From Methylohalomonas sp034521715 (lineage in GTDB: Bacteria > Pseudomonadota > Gammaproteobacteria > Methylohalomonadales > Methylohalomonadaceae), in assembly GCA_034521715.1 (NCBI GenBank), contig JAXHLY010000010.1, positions 147,275 to 211,274 on the forward strand: 64,000 nt of DNA, written 5' to 3'. Below the pieces are notes generated by a model. The model was not told the DNA's origin and did not search any database. It was given only the letters and a program-made list of their open reading frames with translations. Below are positions 45,722 to 55,067 of the stretch, one piece after another. The position numbers and the translations under genes are program-made. Position 1 is the stretch's first letter; each line of letters begins with the position of its first letter.

Positions 45722-47015
45722 ATGGATATCGGGCTCGAACAAGTAGAGATTTTCAAGCGCCTGGCCGTCGCCCTGGCGGCCGGCTCTCTGATCGGACTGG
45801 AACGCGGCTGGACCGATCGCAGTGAACCCGAAGGCCAGCGCATTGCCGGCATTCGCACTTTCGGTCTCATCAGTCTGCTGGGCGCGTTATGGTCACTCAT
45901 CTATATGAGTACCGGCAGCTGGACGGTGGTGATGGCATTCCTGGGCTTCTGCGGTTGAGCGATCGCGGCCGAATGGCTGCGCAGTCGAAGCAGGGGACCT
46001 TCGGGTATCACGACCCCGGTGGCCGCGCTGATTACCTTCGCCCTGGGTGCCGTCGCCGCACTGGGCCAGCTCAGTATCGCCGCCGGCACCGCCGTCGTCG
46101 TGGCCCTGCTGCTGGGCATGAAGACACAGCTGCATGAATGGCTGCGGCGGCTCGGTGAAGATGAACTGCTCGCGACCCTGAAATTGTTATTGATCTCGGT
46201 CGTGATGCTGCTGGTCCTGCCGGATTAAGGCTACGGGCCGTGGCAGGCACTCAATCCCTATGCCATCTGGTGGATGGTAGTGCTGGTGGCGGGTATTTCC
46301 TACCTGGGCTATTTTTCCACACGCATTGCCGGACCGCAGCGCGGTATTCTGCTGACCGCCGTCAGTGGCGGCATGGTCTCATCCACGGCCGTGACCCTGA
46401 CGCTGGCGCGACTGCAGAAAGAGGGCCGGCATTTCGATCCGTTGTATGCCACAGGCATCATCCTGGCTCTCGGCGACGATGTTTCCGCGCATGCTGCTCT
46501 GGGTCGCAATTATCCAGCCGCAACTGCTGAGCGGGCTCGTCTGGCCACTGGGGATCATGACGGCGATATCCGCACTCATCGTGCTGCTGGCCTGGCGCGA
46601 TGTCCAGGATCACCAGCGTAGTGAAAAAACCCATTTCACCCCCAAAAACCCTTTTGAAATCAAAACGGCATTGCAGATGGGCGCTCTGCTCGCCGTCGTC
46701 ATGTTCCTGGCCAAGGCACTCACCGAATGGTTCGGTGATACCGGTGTTTATCTGCTCGCCGGCATATCCGGAGTAGGGGATGTCGATGCCATCACCCTGG
46801 CCCTGTCGCGCATGGCCGGTACGGATATCGCCTCCGTAACGGCCATCATCGCGATCACGATTGCAGCGATTATCAATACCGTTACCAAGGGCTCACTGGC
46901 TACCGGGGTAGGGGGTGCCCGCCTGGGGCGCTACGTGGGGTTGCGTTTCGCCCTCATGATCTTATCCGGACTTGCGGGCCTGGGGATTGTCGTCTGGCCG
47001 TTCACAATTGGCTGA
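45722..47015 (+). pseudogene. MgtC/SapB family protein with DUF4010, two in-frame stops and a frameshift
   Basis: Membrane protein of about 430 codons. The N-terminal RLAVALAAGSLIGLERGWTDRSEPEGQRIAGIRTFGLISLLG is MgtC-like; the rest (GVGGARLGRYVGLRFAL, ALSRMAGTDIASVTAIIAITIAAIINTVTKG) is DUF4010. A TGA at 45956-45958 and a TAA at 46226-46228 interrupt the same frame with homology on both sides; CGA or TGG, and CAA, would be the expected codons (LPD-Q-GYGPWQALNPYA). A frameshift follows near 46470. Substitutions to stop codons are harder to explain as homopolymer error than the other lesions here, so I call this a pseudogene. Confidence 0.8.
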
Positions 47016-47352
47016 AATCCCGGGGCACCAAAACTGGCAGACGGGCCTTGCTGCGGTCCGATAGCCAATATCTATAAGTGCGCAGCCAATGGCCTTAGAA
47101 CCGAAAATTATATGCCGGGCCGGTTATCGGCCGGCGTGGGGGTCGTCAACACCATTTATCCGGACTCCGGTACCACAGAATCTTTACCGCAGAATTATTA
47201 AATACAGTAAAACAGAGAGTTAGTGATTCAATCGATATTATTATTCTTAAGTTTTACCTGAACACTCTGGTGGTTAACAGGTTGTTAAAAATTATACTAA
47301 AGCTGTTGTTATCTGATGACAGGGCGAGATTCAGATAGGTCAGTGGGCGCAG
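47016..47352. other. 337-base gap without recognisable gene
   Basis: Lies between the convergent ends of the DUF4010 pseudogene and the pterin dehydratase gene. It contains an inverted repeat around CCGGGCCGGTTATCGGCCGG (47115-47134) and an AT-rich second half. No tRNA, ORF or binding site was recognised. Confidence 0.5.
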
Positions 47353-47688
47353 TCAGTTCAGCAGCTGATCGATCCTGGCGGCGAGTATGAAGTCGTTTTC
47401 GTGCAGGCCCTTTATCTTTTTGGTCTGGGTGTCGACACGGCAGAACCCCCAGCCGAACCTGATAAGCGGATGGTGACCCTGTTGTTCGGCCAGTTCGCCG
47501 ACCTGCTTGACGAAGTCCAGGGCCTGACGGAAGTTCTTGAAGCGGAATTCGCGCGACAGCCAGGTCGCGTGCTCATCGAGCTGCCACTCCGGCACCTGGC
47601 GCAGCAGTTCGGCGGCCGTTTCCGGTTCCAGTGACGGTACGCCGCCGCGGCAGGCAGTACAGGTTTTCTCGGCAAGCGCTGCGGCCAT
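47353..47688 (-). CDS. phhB: pterin-4a-carbinolamine dehydratase
   Basis: 111 residues. Matches the PCD/DCoH family: TAAELLRQVPEWQLDEHATWLSREFRFKNFRQALDFVKQVGELAEQQGHHPLIRFGWGFCRVDTQTKKIKGLHENDFILAARID, with the catalytic HH pair and the C-terminal ENDF motif. The enzyme dehydrates 4a-hydroxytetrahydrobiopterin; in bacteria without phenylalanine hydroxylase it may serve pterin or molybdopterin metabolism. It is a single gene here, on the minus strand downstream of asmA. Homology is partly at the limit (FGWGFCRV in place of YLRWGKVRV). Confidence 0.88.
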   Translation of the reverse strand: MAAALAEKTCTACRGGVPSLEPETAAELLRQVPEWQLDEHATWLSREFRFKNFRQALDFVKQVGELAEQQGHHPLIRFGWGFCRVDTQTKKIKGLHENDFILAARIDQLLN

Positions 47689-47759
47689 GGTTCGATTCTC
47701 TCCAGGCAGGCTTCTGTCATCGTATCTGACAGCCAGTATTGCCCGCCGTTCGAGTCGTA

Positions 47760-49831
47760 CTATTTGCCGAACAGACTGTCGAATGCACCCTTTACCTTGT
47801 CGCCGGCCTGTTCGAGGGTGCTTTTGTCCTTCTGATCCGCTGCCGTCCCGGCATCCTCTTGGCCGGCTTCGCTATCGCCGGGTGCCTTCTTGCCGAGGGC
47901 CACGCCGCAAGGATCATCGGTAGAAAAAGTCCGGCTGAACAGTCCCTGGGCGAGCAGCGAAAGACCGCCCGTGGCCATGGCAGTGCCAACCGTCCCGGCC
48001 GTTTTCAGGGCGCCTTTCACATCGGTTGCCGGCCGTGGATTCGCCAGCGTGCCGCCGATATACACGGCATCGCCAAGCTGGGCGAGATTGATCCCTACGC
48101 CCTCGCGTGCCTTGGGCTTGGCACGGAAGTCGATTGCCTCGGTCTTGAGGTCCACCGCGCCGCTGCCGAGGACATTGACCTTGCTGGTCTGCAGGGCGAT
48201 GCCGTTCTCGGCCAAGGCGATACCATCCTTGATGTCGAAATTCAGTACGCCGCAGATCAGCTCCGAGTCCTCTTCTTTCTCCGCTAACGGGTTCAGCATC
48301 CGGAAGGTCGAGAAAATCACGTCCGCACCGGCGAAACTGGTCGCCTTGTTCAACAGCCGGCCCTTGCCGGTAGTGACCAGCAGCCTGCCGTTGAGGCTGG
48401 CGGCGATCGCGGCCGGGCTCGGGCCGGCGCCGCGGCCCTCGAAATGGATATCCGTCCTGCCCTCGCGGATAACAGGGTCCTCCTGCAGCGCCGGCAACCG
48501 CTCCGGCAACAGATTTTTGATATCCAGGCGAGCATTGAATACCGGCGTCCCGCCGGCGGCATTGAAGCGGATATCGCTGTCCAGGCTGCCGCCGGCGATC
48601 CCGCCCGCTGACTGAACGCGCAGATCGCCGCTATTGAGCGCAACCTTCAGTTCCAGGTCGCGGAAATTGGCATCACGGGTAAGAAACCGGGCCGCCTTCA
48701 GACTAATATCCGCATCCACGGCCCTGAGCCCGGCCAGATCTATTTTTTTACTTGAGAAAACCTTTTTATCTTTTTGTTTTTCATCTTCTTCTTGTGTCTG
48801 ATAAGGAACCAGATTAATGTGATCCGCCGTCAGATCCATGGCCACGGCGGGGCGTCCGGAACCACTGCTGAAAGCGACATTCCCCTGCACGGAGCTGTCT
48901 GGCAAGGACCGCCTTGAGCCCGGCAATATCCAGGTCCGAGGGATCCGCCCGTGACCGAAGCGCTTAACTCCACCGGCCCCTTGTCAGGCAGCCGCTGGCC
49001 GGTATAGGGATTGAAGTCGGCCAGCGATCGGCCTGCAGTTGCAGCGTGACATTAATTCCCGTCATTGCCGACGGGATTCTCTATACGGCCCTCGATGCTG
49101 CCTTCGGCAGCGCCTGCCTTGGCTGCCAGGGACAGCGGGTAGGGCGTCCCGGCCGTAAACTGGGCCAGGGAGCCGGTGGTTCCGCTGAGGCTCACGGGCA
49201 GATCCTCGAATGTCGCGGTCAACTCAACCTGCAGGGACTCGCCGAGCCCTTCAGGGGCAGCGCTGAGATGATCGATCCGGAACACGGTCGGCTGATCCTG
49301 CCCGGCGCCGAGATAGGTAATCGTCGCTTCCTCGATCTGCAGTTCGCGAATATCGATCGCGGGCAGCCCCTCGCCCCGGTCCGGTTCCTGGGTCCCGTCA
49401 TCATCTCCGGCAGCGCTGAACAGCCAGTTGCCGGCGCCTGCCTCGCCAATCTCCAGGTTGACTACCGGCTGCAGCAGTATGATGCGGCGAATGGCGATCT
49501 CGCCATGCAATAGCGGCAGCAGGGCTATCTGGGTTTCGAGCCGGCCGACCGACAGCATCACCGGCTCGCGGGCCCAGTCCGCGTTGCCCAGTGTGGCCTG
49601 TTCGACGGCCAGAGTCGGCAGCAGGGAGGCGGCGAGATAAATATCCCCCTGAATGGAAAACTCCCGCCCAGTCTGCTGTTCCACCAGGGCCGTGAGATCT
49701 TCCCGGTAACGGCTGGCATCGAACTGCAGCAGGAACATTCCGATCCCCGCTGCAGTCAGAATGCAAACAGCGATTACGGCAATCAGCAGGAATTTCAGGG
49801 CTCTTGGCATGGCGGCGTGGTAATTAGGCAA
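47760..49831 (-). CDS. AsmA family protein, three frameshifts
   Basis: About 690 codons. The N-terminal membrane helix (ALKFLLIAVIAVCILTAAGIGMFLL) and DASRYREDLTALVEQQTGREFSIQGDIYLAASLLPTLAVEQATLGNADWA are standard AsmA. The C-terminal AsmA_2 part includes GRLLVTTGKGRLLNKATSFAGADVIFSTFRMLNP and the LGSGAVDLKTEAIDFRAKPKAREG segment. Frames change near 49065, 49030 and 48935. AsmA-like proteins span the periplasm and are linked to outer membrane lipid homeostasis. The first half is in register from a probable ATG near 49807-49831. Confidence 0.85.
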
Positions 49832-49869
49832 TTCCCCGGCTTTTAACCATTATGATAGAATAATTTTTT

Positions 49870-50157
49870 ATGTTTTCAGCCACTAATAATCCGAAAACCG
49901 GCCGCGCTATTGCCTGGCTGCTTGTCATCAGCAGCCTGGCATGCTGGGAAATCGCTGCTGCCCGCTTTCAGGGATGTTCGCTTGGCAGTCCCGATCTGAG
50001 AGCATGCCAGCCCATTGATCAATATACACAGGGTCAAACGGATGCGGTGGCCACCCATAAAAATAACCATTATAAATCGGCACAGCTACTGGCTCTCACC
50101 AGCCATACCCAGATCTTATCAGTCCACAGAAGTCGGATTATTCGATATCTGTCCTGA
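49870..50157 (+). CDS. small hypothetical protein, doubtful
   Basis: A 95-residue open frame beginning MFSATNNPKTGRAIAWLLVISSLACWEIAAARF, which has a basic-hydrophobic signal-like start with a cysteine, and then a low-complexity polar tail. It diverges from asmA by 39 bases. No family is recognised and no strong ribosome binding site precedes it. May be a small exported protein or chance. Confidence 0.3.
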   Translation: MFSATNNPKTGRAIAWLLVISSLACWEIAAARFQGCSLGSPDLRACQPIDQYTQGQTDAVATHKNNHYKSAQLLALTSHTQILSVHRSRIIRYLS

Positions 50158-50365
50158 TCACTCAATGGCAGTCGCACTATGACGTACCGCCAACACCACC
50201 GCCTGATCTAGCCAGTTCCACATTTCTTGCATAATCTGTTTTTCAACACCCATGAAACTACTGCAGATTCGCCTTATCTAAAGGCATAACTGTCATCGAT
50301 CCGTGATCGGAGTGGATCGCTGGCAATCATTACAACAAAGTAAATCCATAAAAAGAGGTTACAAC

Positions 50366-50776
50366 ATGTTACGCAATAAAATTTATGCGGGCTTCCTGTC
50401 TCTGCTGATGTTTGGTATTAGCAATGCTGCACTGGCAGAGGAACACATTGTAAACGCCAAGGTTACGGCTTTTGATCCGATCGCGATCAAAATCGCACCT
50501 GGTGATTCGGTCAGCTGGAAGAATATGAGCGGCCATAATGTGCATTTCGAGGAAGGCAATATTCCGGAAAGCGCGGAATCTTATGTGTCTCCGCTGGGGG
50601 ATAATGTTTCCCGTACTTTTGATGAGGAAGGCGTTTACCTGTACAAGTGCGACCCGCACTTTGCCATGGGCATGGTCGGTGCGATTATCGTCGGCGAACC
50701 GGTCAACATGGCCGATGTCGAAGCCAACGCCAAGGGCATGTACAAGCGCGCCCTGATCAAGGCCAAGAAGCTGTAA
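50366..50776 (+). CDS. plastocyanin/pseudoazurin-like cupredoxin
   Basis: 136 residues from the ATG at 50366, with AGAGG just upstream. Signal peptide cleaved after ALAEE/NAALA (residue ~22). The type-1 copper ligands are visible: His in MSGHNVHFEEGNIPE, then Cys, His and Met in YLYKCDPHFAMGMVG. The C-terminal helix with ANAKGMYKRALIKAKKL is typical of pseudoazurin, which donates electrons to copper nitrite reductase or other periplasmic oxidases. No nitrite reductase is in this window, but the cbb3 oxidase could also be a partner. A strong terminator follows. Confidence 0.88.
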   Translation: MLRNKIYAGFLSLLMFGISNAALAEEHIVNAKVTAFDPIAIKIAPGDSVSWKNMSGHNVHFEEGNIPESAESYVSPLGDNVSRTFDEEGVYLYKCDPHFAMGMVGAIIVGEPVNMADVEANAKGMYKRALIKAKKL

Positions 50777-50817
50777 TTGGTCAATCCAGGCCCGAAGTAA
50801 AAGACCGTAGCACTATC

Positions 50818-50852
50818 AAAGCCCGGCTCCATGAGGAGGCCGGGCTTTTTTA
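50818..50852 (+). terminator. rho-independent terminator after the cupredoxin gene
   Basis: The hairpin GCCCGGCT (50821-50828) pairs with AGGCCGGGC, followed by T6. Located 42 bases after the cupredoxin stop and just before the convergent MBL nuclease end. Confidence 0.9.
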
Positions 50853-50862
50853 ATGCCTGCGA

Positions 50863-52211
50863 TCAATCCAGCACAAATGAACGGCCGAATTCCGGTAATT
50901 CAATATTCCAGCCGAGCGTTTGTTCCAGGTGCGTCCTGAAGGCAATACGGCTTTCCGGTTCGCCATGCACCAGAAACAGCTTGCGCGGCGGTTCTTTCAG
51001 GGCGCTTATCCATGTCGTCAGTTCTTCATAATCCGCATGCGCCGACAGCCCCTCGATACTGATGACCCGGGCCTTGACCGGGACATCCTGGCCAAAAATG
51101 CGCACCTCGGCATCACCGCGCTCCAGGCCGGCCCCGCGTGTGTTCGCTGCCTGGAAACCGACAATAACAATGGTATTGGACTCGTCAGGCAGGTAATGCC
51201 GCAGATGATGCAATACCCGTCCCCCTGTGGCCATGCCACTGGCGGAGATAATGATTTTTGGACCCTGGTCCGCAAAAATGGCCTTGGATTCCTGGACGCT
51301 GCGGGTATACGTCACCCGATTGTTCATGATACGGCAGTCGTCAGTATCCAGTGAATGCTCGGCGGGAAATGCACAGAACAGTTCAGTCGCATTAATGGCC
51401 ATGGGACTGTCGAGGTAGATCGGCAAATCGGGTATACGCCCTGCATCCATGGCCTGGGCCAGCAAATGCAGTATCAACTGGGCACGGCCGACGGCAAAGG
51501 AGGGTATGAGCACCACACCTCCGCCTTCTGCAGTTTTGCAAACCACTTCTTCCAGGACCAGTGCTTTCATGGCGACGATCACCATATGTGGATTCGAGCA
51601 CCAGGTAATCCGTGGCCCTGAGTGGTTCCGGCGGATTCATGATCGGATCATCCAGGCGGCCGACATCGCCACTGAAGGTGACTGATCGACGGCCATCACT
51701 GAGGTGGATATACGATGCCCCGAGAATGTGACCGACCCTGGAAAAACTGGCCTCGAGTCCGGCAACCGGCGCAAAAGCCTTGCCCGTCTTCTGAACCTTG
51801 AATGATTTCAGCGCCCTGTGTGCGTCGTCCTCGGTATAGACCGGCAGGGCGGGATGGTATTTGGTTACACCATGACGATTGCGGTAATCGGCCTCCTCTT
51901 CCTGCAACCGGCCCGAGTCCGGCAGCAGTATCTCGCATAATTCGCGCGTTGCCCGGGTACAGAATACCTTGCCCTGGAAGCCCTGCTTGACCAGCGCTGG
52001 AATATAGCCGCTGTGATCAATACTGGGCGTGGGTCAGCACAATGGCATCTATCTTGTGCGGGCTGACAGGAAAAGTATGCCAGTTCCGCTCGCGGATGGG
52101 GCGCGGCCCCTGAAACAGCCCGCAATCAATTAAAACGTTTTTGTTGTTGTGTTCGATGAGAAAACGGGAACCGGTAACGGTATCCGTTGCACCGAAAAAA
52201 GTCAGTTTCAT
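50863..52211 (-). CDS. MBL-fold/beta-CASP RNA-processing exonuclease, two frameshifts
   Basis: About 449 codons. Start at 52211: MKLTFFGATDTVTGSRFLIEHNNKNVLIDCGLFQG. The metal motif should be LTHAHIDHSGY, but an extra G at 52023 turns it into LTHAQY plus stop. After that the frame gives HIDHSGYIPALVKQGFQGKVFCTRATRELCEILLPDSGRLQEEEADYRNRHG and FSRVGHILGASYIHL, then shifts near 51556 into the beta-CASP and C-terminal part (VLIPSFAVGRAQLILHLL, IIISASGMATGGRVLHHL, ISIEGLSAHADYEEL). RNase J/CPSF-like; acts on RNA in the cytoplasm. The insertion at the metal site is not in a homopolymer. Confidence 0.88.
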
Positions 52212-52637
52212 TATGACTGCTCGTTGTTATTATGAATTAATAGCATAGTCAGGCCGGAGAAAGTGGCAACGTCGACTATCACCGTCTAACTTATTGATTT
52301 ATATAATCGATTAAGCAAGTAATCATGAACCATACCTGGCCTGGCGGGTAGCGCCATAGTTGCTGCTGAAAGCCCGAATTTCGATACAAATCATTCCTGG
52401 CAGCTTCATTAACGCTAGGGTAACGATAGTAGTCAGCCTGACAATCCGGGAGACCGGTTAAAATGGTCCATAAGCAAATATTATTTCATTGTGCCGCATG
52501 TGAAAATCCTTTGCATAACCCATCTTCGTTAACAGATACCATTTGTGTGGCCCTGGGACCGAAGTCTAAATCCGTCCTGTTTCAGAAGCGATGGGGTGGG
52601 GCATCCGTTTCCAACGATAATCCGATAATGCCAAGAA
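52212..52637. other. 426-base gap, promoter region without recognised gene
   Basis: Lies between the divergent starts of the MBL nuclease and the alpha/beta hydrolase. No FNR box was seen. A 74-codon frame (52463-52687) has no family features and overlaps the next gene; I do not call it. Confidence 0.5.
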
Positions 52638-53336
52638 ATGTCAGCTATGAATCACATCAAGTCTCAGGAAGTTGCCATAACCGCTGATAGCGTAGCGCTT
52701 AATGGTACTCTCTCCATACCGGATAACGCCAAGGGCATCATAGTGTTTGCCCATGGCAGCGGCAGCAGTCGATTCAGCCCTAGAAACCAACAGGTTGCCG
52801 GAGTGCTCAACGAGGCCAGTTTTGCTACCCTTCTGTTCGATTTGCTGAGCGCCGAGGAATATGAATACGATTCGGTTACCGCGGAATACCGATTCAATAT
52901 CCCCTTGCTGTCGGAACGACTTGTCGCTGCCATAGACTGGACAATGAGCCGGGCTGAACTGCAGTCGTTACCGATTGGCCTGTTTGGCGCCAGTACCGGC
53001 TCAGCAGCCGCACTGGTTGCTGCAGCGGAACGCCCTGACCATGTTCATGCCGTTGTATCACGTGGCGGTAGACCGGATCTGGCCGAGGCTTATCTGACAC
53101 AAGTCCGGGCACCGACTCTGCTGATAATCGGCGGCCAGGACCAGCAGGTACAATTGCTTAATCAACAGGCAGCCGAACGCATGGCGGCACCGAATCAATT
53201 GGTGGTAGTGCCTGATGCAACCCATCTGTTTGAAGAACCGGGAAAGCTGGAAGAAGTTGCCAGGCTGGCGGTGGACTGGTTTGAAAAGCATTGCCCTGCC
53301 CGAAGAAGCCCATCCAGTGCGCCAGACCGGGAATAG
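52638..53336 (+). CDS. alpha/beta hydrolase (dienelactone hydrolase-like)
   Basis: 232 residues. Oxyanion region IIVFAHGSGSSRFSPRNQQVAGVL, nucleophile elbow GLFGASTGSAAAL (GxSxG), acid ILIIGGQDQQV region and final His in PDATHLFEEPG. The family is often found alone or fused to a phosphoribosyltransferase domain in stress-related clusters; no such fusion is seen. Substrate unknown. Start chosen at MSAMNHIKSQEVAI, with a second possible Met four residues later. Confidence 0.82.
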   Translation: MSAMNHIKSQEVAITADSVALNGTLSIPDNAKGIIVFAHGSGSSRFSPRNQQVAGVLNEASFATLLFDLLSAEEYEYDSVTAEYRFNIPLLSERLVAAIDWTMSRAELQSLPIGLFGASTGSAAALVAAAERPDHVHAVVSRGGRPDLAEAYLTQVRAPTLLIIGGQDQQVQLLNQQAAERMAAPNQLVVVPDATHLFEEPGKLEEVARLAVDWFEKHCPARRSPSSAPDRE

Positions 53337-53411
53337 GATAATGAGGGCCATTGAACAGGCAGCGATGCAAATCCTGATCTTGTATTACAATTACAGATGA
53401 TTTCCTGTTAA

Positions 53412-53597
53412 GGAGGCACTGAATAATCCTCTCGTGTCATTTCGACCAACGGGAGAAATCCCTGTCTCGACCTCAGGGAGATCTTTCATAAAGGTCCCTC
53501 GTCTGCACTCGGGACGCCTTCGAAGGTCCCTCGCTGTGCTCGGGACACCTTCGGCTATTCTCGCTGCGCTCGAAATGACAAATTGTTCAGAGCTTCC
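53412..53597. repeat. MITE copy C, expanded
   Basis: A 186-bp element starting GGAGGCACTGAATAAT and ending with the inverse AATTGTTCAGAGCTTCC. The inner repeats TGTCATTTCGA and TCGAAATGACA are conserved. The middle is enlarged by a tandem-like pair of AGGTCCCTCG...CTCGGGAC segments (53501-53553). Flanks are TTAA on the left and TTAG on the right, consistent with YTAR targets. Confidence 0.82.
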
Positions 53598-53623
53598 TTA
53601 GTACTTAATAAAGGAGCACCGAC

Positions 53624-53860
53624 ATGCAAGCCTGCGAAACCTGTGGCAACAACTATGACAAGGCATTTACCGTAAAACTCTGTGATGGAAAAGAACATAT
53701 ATTTGATTCTTTCGAGTGCGCCATACAGAAACTGGCGCCACGCTGTGCCGCCTGCAGCTGCAGGGTAAGAGGCCATGGCGTTCAGCACGAGGATACTATT
53801 TTCTGCTCGGCGCACTGCGCCCGGGCACAGGGTATCAGTGGTTTATCGGACCACAACTGA
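53624..53860 (+). CDS. small Cys-rich metal-binding protein, hypothetical
   Basis: 78 residues with a CETC pair at residues 4-7, then CD, CA, and CAAC-CxC and CSAHC motifs: ten cysteines and several histidines, so zinc or another soft metal is probably bound. AAGGAG precedes the ATG. It lies directly after MITE copy C and before the broken ftsH. Similar small proteins exist beside stress genes in proteobacteria but I cannot name a family with confidence. Confidence 0.65.
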   Translation: MQACETCGNNYDKAFTVKLCDGKEHIFDSFECAIQKLAPRCAACSCRVRGHGVQHEDTIFCSAHCARAQGISGLSDHN

Positions 53861-54026
53861 TACGAACTTTCATGCGGATATGCAAGGTTTTCTACATGTC
53901 TGCTTTTCCCGAATCACGAATACGCTAACCAGAAAGCTCTGCCAATGTTGATGTCCCACCGTTTCTGCAATGTCTCTGATTTACAGCACTTCTGTAAGCG
54001 TGATGTCGTATCTGTAACTGAGCCCC

Positions 54027-55067
54027 ATGCCTGAATCCCGTAAACCGTCACAATCCCGGCAGGATACTCCGCCTCAGCAACAACCCGGTAACTGGGATTG
54101 GCGATTGGTATTCTGGATACTTGTCATGGCGCTGATGGTTTCATGGCTGTTTGATGGGCAACGCAGCGCCACCGAAGTGAGGATTGCCTATTCGGAGTTC
54201 AAACAGGCGGTCAGGGATGACAGGGTGCAGGAAATCACTATCAAGGGGGAGAATATACACGGCCAGTTCAAGGAGACTACAGCTGCAGATCAGAATGGAG
54301 CCAGGCGGTTTCGTACCATTATACCTTCAATGGATGATCCGGATCAGATACCAATACTAGAAGATCACGGAGTCACCATTCAGGCCGAAACCACCGAGCT
54401 TTCATGGTGGCTTCAGGCACTGGTTGGTATTCTTCCTGGCTGCTGCTGATTGCTCTGATCTTTTATTCAATGAAAAAGATGCAGGAACGTATGGGTGGCG
54501 CAGACGGAGCCGGAGGGATTTTTGGTTTTGGCAAATCCAGAGCCCGGCGCTATCACCGGGAAGAATCCCGACAAAGTATGGAAGATGTAGCCGGACTTGC
54601 CAATGCCAAGGTTGAATTGCAGGAAATAATTGATTATCTGCGTGAACCCGAGCGTTTTCGTGAGCTCGGCGCCGAAATACCACGTGGCGTATTGTTGACC
54701 GGACCACCAGGCACGGGCAAGACCATGCTCGCACGGGCAGTGGCTGGCGAGGCAAATGTACCGTTCTTCAGCATCACTGGTTCAGAGTTCGTTGAAATGT
54801 TCGTTGGTGTCGGTGCCTCGCGTGTGCGCGATATGTTTGCTAATGCCAAGGCCGAAGCTCCCGCTATTATTTTTTATCGACGAGATTGATGCTATTGGTC
54901 GCAGCCGTGGCAGCGGCCTGGGAGGTGGTCACGACGAACGCGAACAGACACTCAACCAGATACTGGCAGAGATGGACGGTTTTTCAGCGCATGAAGCCGT
55001 TATCGTGATGGCCGCCACCAATAGGCCTCCGGATGGATTCCTGCTGGCTTCGATGCGTGATCCCTGA
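54027..55067 (+). pseudogene. ftsH: FtsH-type AAA protease, truncated after the second region of homology
   Basis: An FtsH paralogue in three frames. Segment 1: membrane helix and periplasmic domain (FELVFWILV-like start, VRIAYSEFKQAVRDDRVQEITIKG). After a lost T near 54449: second helix and AAA domain with MEDVAGLANAKVELQEII, Walker A GPPGTGKT and SGSEFVEMFVGVGASRVRDMF. An extra T near 54870 gives the third frame: FIDEIDAIGRSRGSG...HDEREQTLNQILAEMDGF. Homology then collapses at ATNRPPDGFLLASMRDP, where NRPDVLDPALLRPGRFDR would follow. The zinc protease domain (HEAGH) is missing and an APC permease starts at once. The end is a true rearrangement; the two shifts may be sequence errors. Confidence 0.85.

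Noticed and set aside
45956..45958. Possible recoding of TGA (selenocysteine or tryptophan) in the MgtC/DUF4010 gene
   Set aside because: No SECIS-like structure noticed, the family has no Sec there, and a second stop (TAA) plus a frameshift follow.
52463..52687. 74-codon frame upstream of the alpha/beta hydrolase
   Set aside because: No ribosome binding site or family; it runs into the hydrolase start in another frame.
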